From the NCBI GenBank assembly GCA_902778925.1, contig CACYZN010000013.1, forward strand, positions 1 to 47,960: a DNA stretch of 47,960 nt, read 5' to 3'. This document shows positions 22,572 to 30,239 of the stretch, piece by piece. The notes beneath the pieces were generated by a model. It was given only the letters and a program-made list of their open reading frames with translations. It had not been told where the DNA came from and searched no databases. The position numbers were made by a program, and so were the translations under genes. Each line of letters starts with the position of its first letter. Position 1 is the first letter of the stretch. The DNA is from an uncultured Bacteroidota bacterium. Its GTDB lineage: Bacteria > Bacteroidota > Bacteroidia > Bacteroidales > P3.

Positions 22572-24266
22572 ATGATGAAAAGGACTGTTTCTCTTGCGAT
22601 TGTCGTTGCGGCGATGCTGGTGTCGTGTGGCAAAGACAAAATAGAGACGCTGAGTGGCAGCAGTGCCACCGACCCCGCCGAGAGCTACGAGGACGTGTCG
22701 TTCGACCGCACGGTGGGCATTGTTTTCTCGGCTACGGGAGCTGCCACGGTGTCGGGCATCGGCAGTGGCGACAGCATCGAGGCTACGGTGAACGGCAACG
22801 GCGTCACGATAGTCAATAGCGGCACCGCCAAGGTGCAGTACACCCTCAGCGGCTCCACGTCAAACGGCTACTTGAAGATATACAGCGCCAAGAAGCAGGC
22901 ACTGCTGCTCGACGGGGTGAGCCTCGCCAACAGCGACGGTGCCGCCATCAATGTGCAAGGGCCTCAGGCCTCGCCCAACAGTGGCAAGGCCACCTATGTG
23001 GTGGTCGAGGGAACCAATACCTTGGCCGACGGAGGCACCTACAGCCGCACACCTTCGACCGAAGACGAGAAGGCAGCCCTCTTCAGCGAAGGCCAGATCA
23101 TAATCAGTGGCAGTGGCAGTCTGACAGTGACTGCTACCGGCAAGGCAGGCATTACGTCGGACGACTACCTGAAGATAGCCGACGGCACGGTGCAGCTTGC
23201 CGTCAGCAGCACGGCGGGGCACGGCCTGCGGGGCAAGGACTCGGTGCCGGTGTGTGGCGGTACCACGACCGTCAACGTCAGCGCCAACGGCAAGAAAGGC
23301 ATCTCGACCGACGGGCCGTGCCGCATAAGCGGAGGCAGCACCACGGTGCAGACCAGCGGCAACACCGTGGTGGAGAGTGGCGACACCAGCAAGGTGGCCT
23401 GCCTCAAGTGCGACGGCGACTTCTCGATTACCGCCGGCAGCCTCACCCTCGCGGCCACGGGCATAGGGGCAAAGGGCCTCAGTGCCGACGGCACGGGCAC
23501 CTTCAGTGGCGGCACCGTGAGTGTCAGCGCCACGGGCAGCAACTTCGGCACGTCGGGTGGTGGCGGTGGTGGACATTGGGGGCCGCAGAGCAGTTCCAAC
23601 AGCGTGGCCTCGAAAGGCATCAAGTGCGAAGGCAACATCACCGTCGACGGTGGCACCGTCATGGTGACCCAAGCCACGCACGAGGGCATAGAGACCAAGG
23701 GCGCTCTGACGGTAAGCGGCGGCCATGTGTACAGCTACTCTACCGGCGACGACGCCATAAACTCGGCAGGCAAGATGCTGATAAGCGGCGGCTACGTCTG
23801 TGGCTGGAGTGACAAGAACGACGGCCTCGACGCCAACGCCGACTTCACCATACAGGGCGGCGTAGTCTACGCTATCTGTACCTGTGGCGGTGCCGAGGTG
23901 GCCCTCGACGCCATGGAACAGTGCACCCTCTCCATCGCTGGCGGTACCCTTGTCGCCATAGGTAGCCTGGAGCGTGGCGCCTCGATGACGCAGGCTTGCT
24001 ACAGCACCTCGTCGGTGTCGGCCAGCACATGGTACACGATGACCGTGGGCAATACCTCTTACGCCTTCAAGACCCCCACCGGCGGCAGTCCGCTCGTGGT
24101 GTCGGGCTCGTCGAAGCCCACGGTCATGAAGGGCGGCACCTACAGCGGAGGCACCGAGTATTTCGGCGGCATAATGGTGTCTGGCGCAACGGTGAGTGGC
24201 GGTACCGAGGTGCAGCTCTCCACCTACAGCAATAGCGGCGGTGGTCATGGCCCGGGAGGCTGGTAG
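22572..24266 (+). CDS. Carbohydrate-binding domain lipoprotein, Cthe_2159-like beta-helix
   Basis: A 564-residue lipoprotein (MMKRTVSLAIVVAAMLVSC). The whole mature part is made of short beta turns rich in Gly, Ser, Thr and Asp with recurring phrases such as ISGG, TVSGG, GIxTDG, GIKCEGN and DDAINSAGKMLISGGYV. This is the pattern of the Cthe_2159 family, right-handed beta-helix proteins reported to bind cellulose-like and acidic sugars. The GDDAIN and KNDGLDANAD stretches are conserved calcium-type turns of that family. A Gly/His-rich loop (SGGGGGGHWGP) lies near residue 335. Probably surface exposed. The DUF2490 gene follows 34 bp downstream, likely in one unit. Confidence 0.82.
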   Translation: MMKRTVSLAIVVAAMLVSCGKDKIETLSGSSATDPAESYEDVSFDRTVGIVFSATGAATVSGIGSGDSIEATVNGNGVTIVNSGTAKVQYTLSGSTSNGYLKIYSAKKQALLLDGVSLANSDGAAINVQGPQASPNSGKATYVVVEGTNTLADGGTYSRTPSTEDEKAALFSEGQIIISGSGSLTVTATGKAGITSDDYLKIADGTVQLAVSSTAGHGLRGKDSVPVCGGTTTVNVSANGKKGISTDGPCRISGGSTTVQTSGNTVVESGDTSKVACLKCDGDFSITAGSLTLAATGIGAKGLSADGTGTFSGGTVSVSATGSNFGTSGGGGGGHWGPQSSSNSVASKGIKCEGNITVDGGTVMVTQATHEGIETKGALTVSGGHVYSYSTGDDAINSAGKMLISGGYVCGWSDKNDGLDANADFTIQGGVVYAICTCGGAEVALDAMEQCTLSIAGGTLVAIGSLERGASMTQACYSTSSVSASTWYTMTVGNTSYAFKTPTGGSPLVVSGSSKPTVMKGGTYSGGTEYFGGIMVSGATVSGGTEVQLSTYSNSGGGHGPGGW

Positions 24267-24300
24267 GCCGATGGAAAAAAACAACTAAAAGAGACAAAGC

Positions 24301-25125
24301 ATGAGAAAGATACTTGCATTGATGGCTGCGGTGGTGCTGGCATTGCCGCTGGCTGCGCAGGACGACGTGGATCTCGACAACGAGTTTGGTGGCCGAGTGT
24401 CTGTGGAGCTCGACAAGAAGCTACGCAAGGGGCTGCATGTCTCCCTCGAGGAGGAGGTGCGCCTCGACAACAACTTCGGTGCCTTCGACCGTTTCCACAC
24501 CACCCTTGGCCTCAGCTACAAGGTGCACCCCAACGTAAAGGTTGGCGTGGGCTATGCCTTGATTAATCCCTATAGTAGCACCAATGCGGCCTTCAAGAAC
24601 GCCCGTCACCGTGTGATGGTAGATGCCAGTGCCAACTGCAAGGTTGGAGCCTGGACTTTCTCGCTCAAGGAGCGGGTGCAGCTCACCTATCGCACGGGCG
24701 ATATGAACGAGTACCAAAACCCCCGCGCCGCTTTCTCCCTCAAGAGTCGCCTCAAGGCACAGTATCGCGTCTCGGCAAGTCTTACCCCTTATGCCTACGT
24801 CGAGCTGCGCAACACCCTCAATGCCCCGGTGATAGCGGCCTACCGCGACGAGGACGGAACCTATGTGACCGAGGACGGCTATGAGACTGGCAATGCCGGC
24901 TGGTTCATCAGCGGCTGGAACGGCGTGTATGTAAACCGCCTGCGCGGCTCGGTGGGTGTGAATTACAAGTTCGACAAGCACAATACCCTGAACCTATACA
25001 TCCTGGCCGACCGGGTGATGGACAAGGTGGTCGATGCCAATGCCGAGGGAACAAAACTGAAGAGCTACACCCGCGAGACCGGCTTCATCGGGCAGGTAGG
25101 GGTAGCCTATACTTACTCGTTGTAG
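24301..25125 (+). CDS. DUF2490 family outer-membrane beta-barrel protein
   Basis: 274 residues with a cleavable signal peptide ending LPLAAQ. The mature sequence alternates hydrophobic and polar residues in about ten amphipathic strands and ends with an aromatic-hydrophobic pattern (GVAYTYSL), as expected for an outer-membrane barrel. The pattern of EEEVRLDNNF, HTTLGLSYKVHPN and ERVQLTYR fits DUF2490. Function unknown; members often accompany envelope or metabolic genes. It lies between the Cthe_2159-like gene and the TIGR02757 gene. Confidence 0.8.
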   Translation: MRKILALMAAVVLALPLAAQDDVDLDNEFGGRVSVELDKKLRKGLHVSLEEEVRLDNNFGAFDRFHTTLGLSYKVHPNVKVGVGYALINPYSSTNAAFKNARHRVMVDASANCKVGAWTFSLKERVQLTYRTGDMNEYQNPRAAFSLKSRLKAQYRVSASLTPYAYVELRNTLNAPVIAAYRDEDGTYVTEDGYETGNAGWFISGWNGVYVNRLRGSVGVNYKFDKHNTLNLYILADRVMDKVVDANAEGTKLKSYTRETGFIGQVGVAYTYSL

Positions 25126-25131
25126 AAAGAT

Positions 25132-25878
25132 ATGGTAGATAGAGAGACAGCCCTTTTGCTACAGACCCTTGCCGCCCGCTACGAGACGGCCGAGTTTATA
25201 GTGGGCGACCCCTCGTGGTGGATGCACCAAGTGAGTGGCGACCGCAACCGCGAGGCCGTGGCTTTTGTGGCATCGGCTCTGAGCTATGGCAGCCGCAGTC
25301 AGTTCATGCCCAAGATAGGACAGCTGCTCGACTATGCCGGCGGCGATATGGACATCTGGCTGCGCGAGAGGAGATATGGGCAGCACTTCGATGCAGCCGG
25401 CACATCCTGCTTCTATCGCCTATACAACGAGGCTGCTATGTGGCACTTCTTCGAGGCCTACCATGTGCTGCTGCAAGAGTATGATACATTGGGCGACTAT
25501 GTGGCCGCGCATGCCTCCGACGGTCTCGGCGCTGTAGATGCTGTATGCCACTGGTTCGCCACCCACGGTGCCGGTACGGTGGTTCCAAAGGACACCACGT
25601 CGGCCTGTAAGCGTGTATGTATGTTCCTGCGGTGGATGGTGCGCGACGGCTCGCCGGTCGACCTTGGACTGTGGCGGTCGTTCATCGACAAGCGAACCCT
25701 CATCATGCCGATGGATACCCATGTGCTCAGCGAGGCCGTAAAGCTTGGTCTGCTGCAGAGCCGCACTGCCTCGATGTCGGCGGCGCGTAGGCTCACGGCG
25801 GCCTTGGCTGAGGTGTTCCCCGACGACCCGTTGCGGGGCGACTTTGCCCTCTTTGGCTACGGGGTTGATCCGCGATAG
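25132..25878 (+). CDS. TIGR02757 (DUF2400) family protein
   Basis: A 248-residue protein of the conserved TIGR02757 family found across Bacteroidota and other anaerobes. Recognisable stretches: ALSYGSRSQFMPKI, SACKRVCMFLRWMVRDGSPVDLGLW and MPMDTHVLSEAVKLGL. The arrangement recalls the helix-hairpin-helix glycosylase fold (R-x3-MFLRWMVR, then L-I-x-P-x-D-T-H), but no enzymatic activity is established to my knowledge. It starts 6 bp after the DUF2490 gene and its stop touches that of the convergent comEC gene. Confidence 0.85.
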   Translation: MVDRETALLLQTLAARYETAEFIVGDPSWWMHQVSGDRNREAVAFVASALSYGSRSQFMPKIGQLLDYAGGDMDIWLRERRYGQHFDAAGTSCFYRLYNEAAMWHFFEAYHVLLQEYDTLGDYVAAHASDGLGAVDAVCHWFATHGAGTVVPKDTTSACKRVCMFLRWMVRDGSPVDLGLWRSFIDKRTLIMPMDTHVLSEAVKLGLLQSRTASMSAARRLTAALAEVFPDDPLRGDFALFGYGVDPR

Positions 25879-27156
25879 CTACAACTTCAGTACTGCTCCA
25901 GGAAGGCTTGCCACCAAGGCGGTGAGCCAGTCGGTGCATTGCAGCACCAGGTCGAGTGGCCATGCCGTGGCGGCACAAGGCAGCGCCATGTAGACGAGCG
26001 AGAGGAAAAGCATTGTGCCGGCCAAAGGCACTATCAGGATGTTGGCTATGAGGAAGTAGGGATAGAAACGGTGGAAAGTGGCGAGCGACACCGGCAGGGT
26101 GGCGGCGGTGGCTGCTATGCTCACCATCGATGCTTGCCACACCTTGTTGCGGAAAGCCGCAATGAGCGGCCTGCACAGCAGTATGCCGGCTATGGCGCTG
26201 TAGGACATCTGCCAGCCTACATCGAAGAGCAGCAAGGGCTTGGCTACGAGTGTGGCGATGGCCGTCGCCGCCAGAAGGTTGAATTTTGGCGTGCGGCGCT
26301 CGGATATGTTGGCCACGATGAAAAGGCTGAACATCAAGGCAGCCCGTATGGCCGAGGGTGCAAGGCCGGTTATGAGGGTGAAAAGCCATACTGCTAGCAT
26401 CTGCGCCACGCCACGCACGGTGCGTCCGCGTCGCTCGTTGCCAGTCCAGAATAGCAGCGCGCCCACGATGGCGGCTATCAGGCCTACATGCAGTCCACTC
26501 ACAGCCAGCAGGTGCGCTATGCCGGCGCTGCGGTACAAGTCTTGCGTCGCTGGGTCTATGTCGGCCCGCCATCCTAGGGTGAGAGCCTCGGCCACACCCG
26601 CATGGCGCAACGGACCGCTTTGCATGCGACGCACCAGACGCATGCGCAGGGCCTCGCTCCGTGCGCGTAGCGAGCTACTGTCGCGCTCGACCACAATATA
26701 GTGGTCCGAGGTGATGTAGATTGACTGCCGCTCGCGGTCGGGGTAGCCATGCAGAAGCAGACGGTCGCCGTAGCGTAGGGCGGCGGACGTGCTGTCGGCA
26801 CGCAGATAGACTGTTATGTCGCCCTGGCCGGGTACATGGCCCTTGGCGCGGTAGCTCTTGGTGCGGGGCTGCGGGGTCTCGTCCAGGTGCACGGTCAAGA
26901 AAGCGTGGTCGGCGCAATGGTGGCTCCAGTGTCGCTGTTCGCTGTGGGTGGTCAGTATTCCGCCCACCATGCCGCAGAGCAGTACTGCACCCACGGCGGC
27001 CATCCGAGGACGCACATGGATGTAAATGCCCATCACCACGGAACAAGCGGCCATGAGCCACAGCCATGTGGCGATGGTTATCGAAGGCACATGGTGCGCC
27101 AGCAGGATGCCAGCTATGATGGCAACCGCTGGCGCTGCCAGTGGTGCTTTACGCAT
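25879..27156 (-). CDS. comEC: ComEC/Rec2-type competence membrane protein, short form
   Basis: 425 residues with an N-terminal OB-like segment (about 85-160), the signature HLLAVSGLHVGLI near 219 and at least seven following helices of the competence domain, including LITGLAPSAIRAALMFSLF. In transformable bacteria ComEC forms the inner-membrane channel for incoming DNA. This form ends after the membrane domain and lacks the C-terminal metallo-beta-lactamase nuclease domain of long ComEC proteins (600-800 residues). Such short forms are common in Bacteroidota. A ComEA-like gene lies 1.7 kb away. Its start overlaps the nitroreductase-like gene by 8 bp. Confidence 0.88.
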   Translation of the reverse strand: MRKAPLAAPAVAIIAGILLAHHVPSITIATWLWLMAACSVVMGIYIHVRPRMAAVGAVLLCGMVGGILTTHSEQRHWSHHCADHAFLTVHLDETPQPRTKSYRAKGHVPGQGDITVYLRADSTSAALRYGDRLLLHGYPDRERQSIYITSDHYIVVERDSSSLRARSEALRMRLVRRMQSGPLRHAGVAEALTLGWRADIDPATQDLYRSAGIAHLLAVSGLHVGLIAAIVGALLFWTGNERRGRTVRGVAQMLAVWLFTLITGLAPSAIRAALMFSLFIVANISERRTPKFNLLAATAIATLVAKPLLLFDVGWQMSYSAIAGILLCRPLIAAFRNKVWQASMVSIAATAATLPVSLATFHRFYPYFLIANILIVPLAGTMLFLSLVYMALPCAATAWPLDLVLQCTDWLTALVASLPGAVLKL

Positions 27157-27793
27157 GGTTCAGTATCAGTTCGTCGATGCGGACTTTTGGCACGTAGTGT
27201 ATGCCGTCCTTGCGGTAGTAGGCGCGTGGTGTGTCGGCATCCGATGGCACCAGCTCTATGCGGTCGGTGCCTTTGCCCACGGCCATCAGCATGAGCGGGG
27301 GGTAGGGGAGGCCGAGCTCTTCCTGCAGCTTGGCCTGGTTGAAGGCTCCTATCATGAGTGCGTTGAGGCCCATCTCGACAGTCTTCAGTGCCATGCTCTG
27401 CAGGGCAATGCCGAGGTCGAGGTCTACCAGCTTCGACTCTTTTACCGTCGAGCAGCACACAATGAAGGCTTCGGGTTCGGTGCCGGGCAGTGGCAGGTGC
27501 AACTCGGGCAGGGCGGCGCCGAGGCGTATGTTGCGTAGCACGATGTCGGCCCCGCTGTCGCGTGTGACGAGCCAATAGCGCAGTACCTGCTGGTTGCAGC
27601 CGCTGGGCAGTTTGGTGCATACCGACACTATGCGCTCCAGTTCGGCGCGGCTTACGACATAGGCCTTGTTGTAGCCGCGATGGCTGCGGTTGCGCAGCAG
27701 CAGTTGGTCCATGGTGTGGCCTATGCGTTTCACTTTCGGCCGGTTGCTTCCGAGGGTCTCTTCGTAGCGTTTCTCGAGATAGTTGTCTGCCAT
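27149..27793 (-). CDS. Nitroreductase family protein
   Basis: 214 residues from MADNYLEKRYEE; longer upstream starts lack coding character. The FMN-dependent nitroreductase fold is indicated by RRS-H-RGYN near the N terminus, PSGCNQQVLRYWLV (substrate/FMN loop), the central LDLGIALQSMALKTVEMGLNALMIGAF and the closing AVGKGT. Enzymes of this fold reduce nitro groups, quinones or other acceptors with NAD(P)H. Physiological substrate unknown. Followed by comEC with an 8-bp overlap, hence probably one operon. Confidence 0.85.
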   Translation of the reverse strand: MADNYLEKRYEETLGSNRPKVKRIGHTMDQLLLRNRSHRGYNKAYVVSRAELERIVSVCTKLPSGCNQQVLRYWLVTRDSGADIVLRNIRLGAALPELHLPLPGTEPEAFIVCCSTVKESKLVDLDLGIALQSMALKTVEMGLNALMIGAFNQAKLQEELGLPYPPLMLMAVGKGTDRIELVPSDADTPRAYYRKDGIHYVPKVRIDELILNHA

Positions 27794-28025
27794 ATCGTTT
27801 TTGGTTGTATGAAAGTGGTCAAATTTTCTTAAATTGATGTGCCGGGAATGCTGTTTTTTAGTATTGCCGGGCTTGTTGCAGATGCCTTGTTGCACCGACT
27901 TGTGCCTGTAGGGCCTATAGTTGTGTATGTGTTATAGTATATTGATTATTAATACTGTCGTTCATGTTTTGTCTGTCGCATTGGCTCCTGCGTGCACTGC
28001 AAAGATACATTTTTTTGAAAAAAGA
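27794..28025. other. Spacer between nitroreductase gene and tRNA-Val promoter
   Basis: No gene is seen. It contains a minus-strand -7 word TATCTTTG (28007-28000) that could start a long-leader transcript into the nitroreductase-comEC operon. It also holds AT-rich sequence around 27930-27960. Confidence 0.4.
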
Positions 28026-28057
28026 TTTGGCCGGTTTCAAAAATGTTTGTACTTTTG
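28026..28057 (+). promoter_or_regulatory. Promoter of tRNA-Val(GAC)
   Basis: TTTG (28026-28029), 20-nt spacer, TACTTTTG (28050-28057), followed by CACCCGATTTCGAGAGA. The same -7 and downstream leader recur before the other two tRNA genes of this window. Confidence 0.75.
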
Positions 28058-28081
28058 CACCCGATTTCGAGAGAGAAACAC

Positions 28082-28156
28082 GATCTGCTAGCTCAGTTGG
28101 TTTAGAGCGCTTGCTTGACAGGCAAGAGGTCACAAGTTCAAATCTTGTGCAGATCA
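28082..28156 (+). tRNA. tRNA-Val, anticodon GAC
   Basis: Full cloverleaf: acceptor GATCTGC/GCAGATC, D-arm with GCTCAGTTGG, anticodon stem CTTGC/GCAAG with loop TTGACAG (anticodon GAC), T-arm with GTTCAAATC. Discriminator A, and CCA is encoded (28157-28159). A terminator follows at once. Confidence 0.95.
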
Positions 28157-28749
28157 CCAGGAAAGGCGCTCCATTCAGGGCGCCTTTTTGTTGTGCCGGC
28201 CGTGGCGCCGTCGATGTCTTTCGTGGCTTCGCCGTCGTCGGCCGGACGCAGTTCGCTGCGTTTTATATGCACCACAATTGAGATATTCATTACCGATATG
28301 TTCACTGCGAAGTTGCCGTCGGCGTCGCCTTTGATTAGCACCCCCTCCATGCCGGCGAACTCGCCGCTGAGTATCGTGGCGCGGTTGCCTTTCACCAGCT
28401 TGGCGGTGTCGCGCAGGTACACCTTGCGCCGCGTGACCTCAAACATGCGCACTGCCTCTATCTCCTTGTCGGGCACCCTGATGATGCTGCGCTGGCTGCT
28501 CACAATGTAGATTACCCCTTTGGTGGTGCGGGTCTGGTAGATTTGCTTGTCGGTGATGCGGGCGAAGATATAGCACGGAAACATGGGCCTTTCGGCCATG
28601 CCGTTTACCTTGCGCCGACGGTCGCGCTCGTAGATCATCGGCAGGTAGTACTCTATCGTGGGTTCGTCGTTGGCGAAGTGATTGGCTACAGTCTGTTCGG
28701 CATTGGGGTAGGTCATCACGGCTACCCATGCGGGCTTGGAGTCTAACAT
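28138..28749 (-). CDS. UpxY-type NusG-family transcription antiterminator
   Basis: 203 residues. The N-terminal NGN domain is recognised from WVAVMTYPNAEQTVANHF and the RRRKVNGMAERPMFPCYIFAR stretch. A KOW-type segment follows (LVKGNRATILSGEFAGMEGVLI, about 118-139). UpxY proteins bind RNA polymerase early in capsule operons of Bacteroides and stop premature termination in the long leader. Here no capsule operon follows; the next gene downstream is a convergent tRNA. The last 17 codons run antisense through the tRNA-Val terminator and the tRNA 3' end, giving an odd tail rich in Gly, Lys and Arg. Its target may lie elsewhere, for instance in a surface-glycan gene such as ugd (inference). Confidence 0.85.
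   Translation of the reverse strand: MLDSKPAWVAVMTYPNAEQTVANHFANDEPTIEYYLPMIYERDRRRKVNGMAERPMFPCYIFARITDKQIYQTRTTKGVIYIVSSQRSIIRVPDKEIEAVRMFEVTRRKVYLRDTAKLVKGNRATILSGEFAGMEGVLIKGDADGNFAVNISVMNISIVVHIKRSELRPADDGEATKDIDGATAGTTKRRPEWSAFPGDLHKI
28162..28190 (+). terminator. Terminator of tRNA-Val(GAC)
   Basis: Stem AAAGGCGC (28162-28169) / GCGCCTTT (28180-28187) followed by TTTG. It lies inside the 3' part of the antisense UpxY-like gene. Confidence 0.85.
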
Positions 28750-28806
28750 GGCAGTAGTTTGTTTGGCGGTATAACGGCACGGTCCCCAAATTATTGTGTC
28801 CGTATT

Positions 28807-28835
28807 GCCATAGCCTGCCTTTTTCCGACTATGGC
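28807..28835 (-). other. Hairpin between ComEA-like and UpxY-like genes
   Basis: GCCATAG (28807-28813) / CTATGGC (28829-28835) with a 15-nt loop, 13 bp behind the ComEA-like stop codon. There is no U-run on the minus strand, so it is a weak terminator or a leader structure for the antiterminator gene. Confidence 0.4.
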
Positions 28836-28847
28836 CGTCGTGGAACG

Positions 28848-29558
28848 CTATTCCCGCTCCTGGAGTCTCAGGTCGAGGTACGGCAATATCCGCTCGAGGG
28901 TGGTGTCGGCCATCGAGGGCACCGCACGCAGGTCGTCGGTCGAGCGGAACCGCACCCCGCGGTTGCGCAACGCTATGATGTCGCGAGCCTGATAGTATTC
29001 TATATATGGATGGCGCAGAAGTTGTTTGAGGCTTACCGTGTCGAGCACAATGGTGCGCACCAGCGTGGTGTCGACCGAAAGCTGGCTTTCTATGCGGTCC
29101 AACACCGATTGGCTGATGCCGTATACCTCGAGCAACTGGCTGCTGGAGCGAAAACCGCCCAACCGCTCGCGGTAGCGCACTATGCGGCGCGCCAACGTGG
29201 GACCAATGCCGTAGAGCAACTGCAGCGTCAGCGTGTCGGCACTGTTCAGCTCGACCGCCAGTGGCTGCCGCATAGCCGGCGGTGGGGTGGGCGACGACGA
29301 TGCCGCAGGCAACGGCTGTTCGCGGCGCTGATACTGGGTCCGGCCGTGTTGCCGATGGATGCGACGTTGTGTGTAGACCGAGTCCTCTTTCGAGGTCAAA
29401 AAAACCGTCAAACTGTCGGCTTCAGCCCCCTGGTCGCTCCGGTTGTCGGCCTTGCCGGCCGAAAAAATTATTGCCCCCACTGTCAAGAGCAATGCCGCTG
29501 AAAAACAGACGATACCGAGTATCTGTGTATGTGTTGGCCTATGCCTTTCGTTGCCCAT
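28848..29558 (-). CDS. ComEA-like helix-hairpin-helix membrane protein
   Basis: 236 residues from MGNERHRPTH; upstream starts overlap the promoter of the divergent tRNA. One transmembrane segment (13-34) is followed by a polar, Pro/Gln-rich linker to about 98. Two helix-hairpin-helix regions follow: VELNSADTLTLQLLYGIGPT-LARRIV (about 102-127, the classic N-x-A-x3-L-x2-L-x-G-I-G motif) and a second around 175-225. This is the layout of the DNA receptor ComEA, with a second HhH unit as in many Bacteroidota homologues. It would hold DNA outside the inner membrane; the ComEC-like channel gene lies nearby. Confidence 0.85.
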   Translation of the reverse strand: MGNERHRPTHTQILGIVCFSAALLLTVGAIIFSAGKADNRSDQGAEADSLTVFLTSKEDSVYTQRRIHRQHGRTQYQRREQPLPAASSSPTPPPAMRQPLAVELNSADTLTLQLLYGIGPTLARRIVRYRERLGGFRSSSQLLEVYGISQSVLDRIESQLSVDTTLVRTIVLDTVSLKQLLRHPYIEYYQARDIIALRNRGVRFRSTDDLRAVPSMADTTLERILPYLDLRLQERE

Positions 29559-29571
29559 TTTGAAGAAAAAT

Positions 29572-29602
29572 TTTGCCGTATTGAAAAATGTTCGTACTTT
29601 TG
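29572..29602 (+). promoter_or_regulatory. Promoter of tRNA-Val(CAC)
   Basis: TTTG (29572-29575), 19-nt spacer, TACTTTTG (29595-29602), then CACCCGCTTTCGA, as for the other tRNAs here. Confidence 0.75.
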
Positions 29603-29637
29603 CACCCGCTTTCGACCGAAAGAAAGCCCACCGCAAT

Positions 29638-29712
29638 GGTCTGTTAGCTCAGTTGGTTCAGAGCGCTTCCTTCACACGGAAGAGGTCGAGAGTTCGAATC
29701 TCCCACAGACCA
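29638..29712 (+). tRNA. tRNA-Val, anticodon CAC
   Basis: Acceptor GGTCTGT/ACAGACC, D-arm GCTCAGTTGG, anticodon stem CTTCC/GGAAG with loop TTCACAC (anticodon CAC), T-arm GTTCGAATC. CCA is encoded (29713-29715). A second valine isoacceptor 1.5 kb from the GAC gene, on its own promoter. Confidence 0.95.
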
Positions 29713-29717
29713 CCATC

Positions 29718-29741
29718 AGCCCCTCGTGAGGGGCTTTTTTG
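29718..29741 (+). terminator. Terminator of tRNA-Val(CAC)
   Basis: Stem AGCCCCTC (29718-29725) / GAGGGGCT (29728-29735) followed by a run of T. Confidence 0.9.
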
Positions 29742-30006
29742 TTGCCATAAAGTGCTGCGTCTTAGCATTGTGTTGTGTCTTTCTTTTTGATTTCGCTTTT
29801 GGTTAGGCGACCGTGCCGAGGCCGCTTGGGGGACATTTTTGCCCTCGGTTTGTCACTCTCTCCCGTTCCTGCGCCGGTCTTTGTTTGTACAAACGGGAAA
29901 CTGCATGATATAGTACTGAAGCCTGGAAAAAAGTTTGTCCCGTTGTCGTATTTGTCTTGTAGCCATCCGCTTGCGGGCTTCTAGTGCACCGGTGGCTTTA
30001 CGGTCC
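29742..30006. other. Gene-free spacer with a 12-bp palindrome
   Basis: No supported gene. It contains the perfect palindrome GTTTGTACAAAC (29883-29894), overlapped by an AACGGGA (29892-29898) / TCCCGTT (29938-29944) inverted pair. These could be an operator or hairpin, but no gene is obviously controlled by it. Confidence 0.4.
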
Positions 30007-30138
30007 GCTTCCGGATCGCCCGTTCTTATGTATTTCAACGATACTTCAACGATAGTTCTTATGTTTTTTATCGTTGAACTATCGTTGAAGTATCGTTGAA
30101 GTACATAAGAACGACCGGAGGGGATGGGGAGGGGATGG
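30007..30138 (+). repeat. 11-bp-period intergenic element (copy 3)
   Basis: Twelve successive 11-mers: GC-rich first unit GCTTCCGGATC, words with TTCTTA, words with TTCAAC (GATACTTCAAC), the centre TGTTTTTTATC, complementary words with GTTGAA, then TAAGAACGACC and two identical GC-rich units GGAGGGGATGG. It is palindromic around the T-rich centre. The inner words differ from those of the 19632 and 37204 copies but the frame of 11 is kept throughout. Confidence 0.8.
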
Positions 30139-30193
30139 GGCTGTGGGGTTGAGGGTGGCATGGGATTGGGTGGCTGCGCCGTGGGGCAACAAA

Positions 30194-30215
30194 AAAGCCC
30201 CTTTGCGGGGGCTTT
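30194..30215 (-). terminator. Terminator of the acyltransferase gene
   Basis: Stem AAAGCCCC (30194-30201) / GGGGCTTT (30208-30215); read on the minus strand it is followed by a T-run. It lies 25 bp beyond the stop codon. Confidence 0.8.
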
Positions 30216-30239
30216 CTGTTTCCGTTGGGTTGTGGCGGT

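Noticed and set aside
22860-24284. A 474-codon open frame antisense to the Cthe_2159-like gene
   Set aside because: Same cause: codon bias of the sense gene keeps the reverse frame open; composition is low complexity.
25879-27156. Truncated comEC pseudogene
   Set aside because: The C-terminal nuclease domain is missing, but the frame ends cleanly and short ComEC proteins are usual in this phylum.
29853-30161. A 102-codon leftward open frame in the spacer after tRNA-Val(CAC)
   Set aside because: It is made largely of the 11-bp element and has no start signal or recognisable product.
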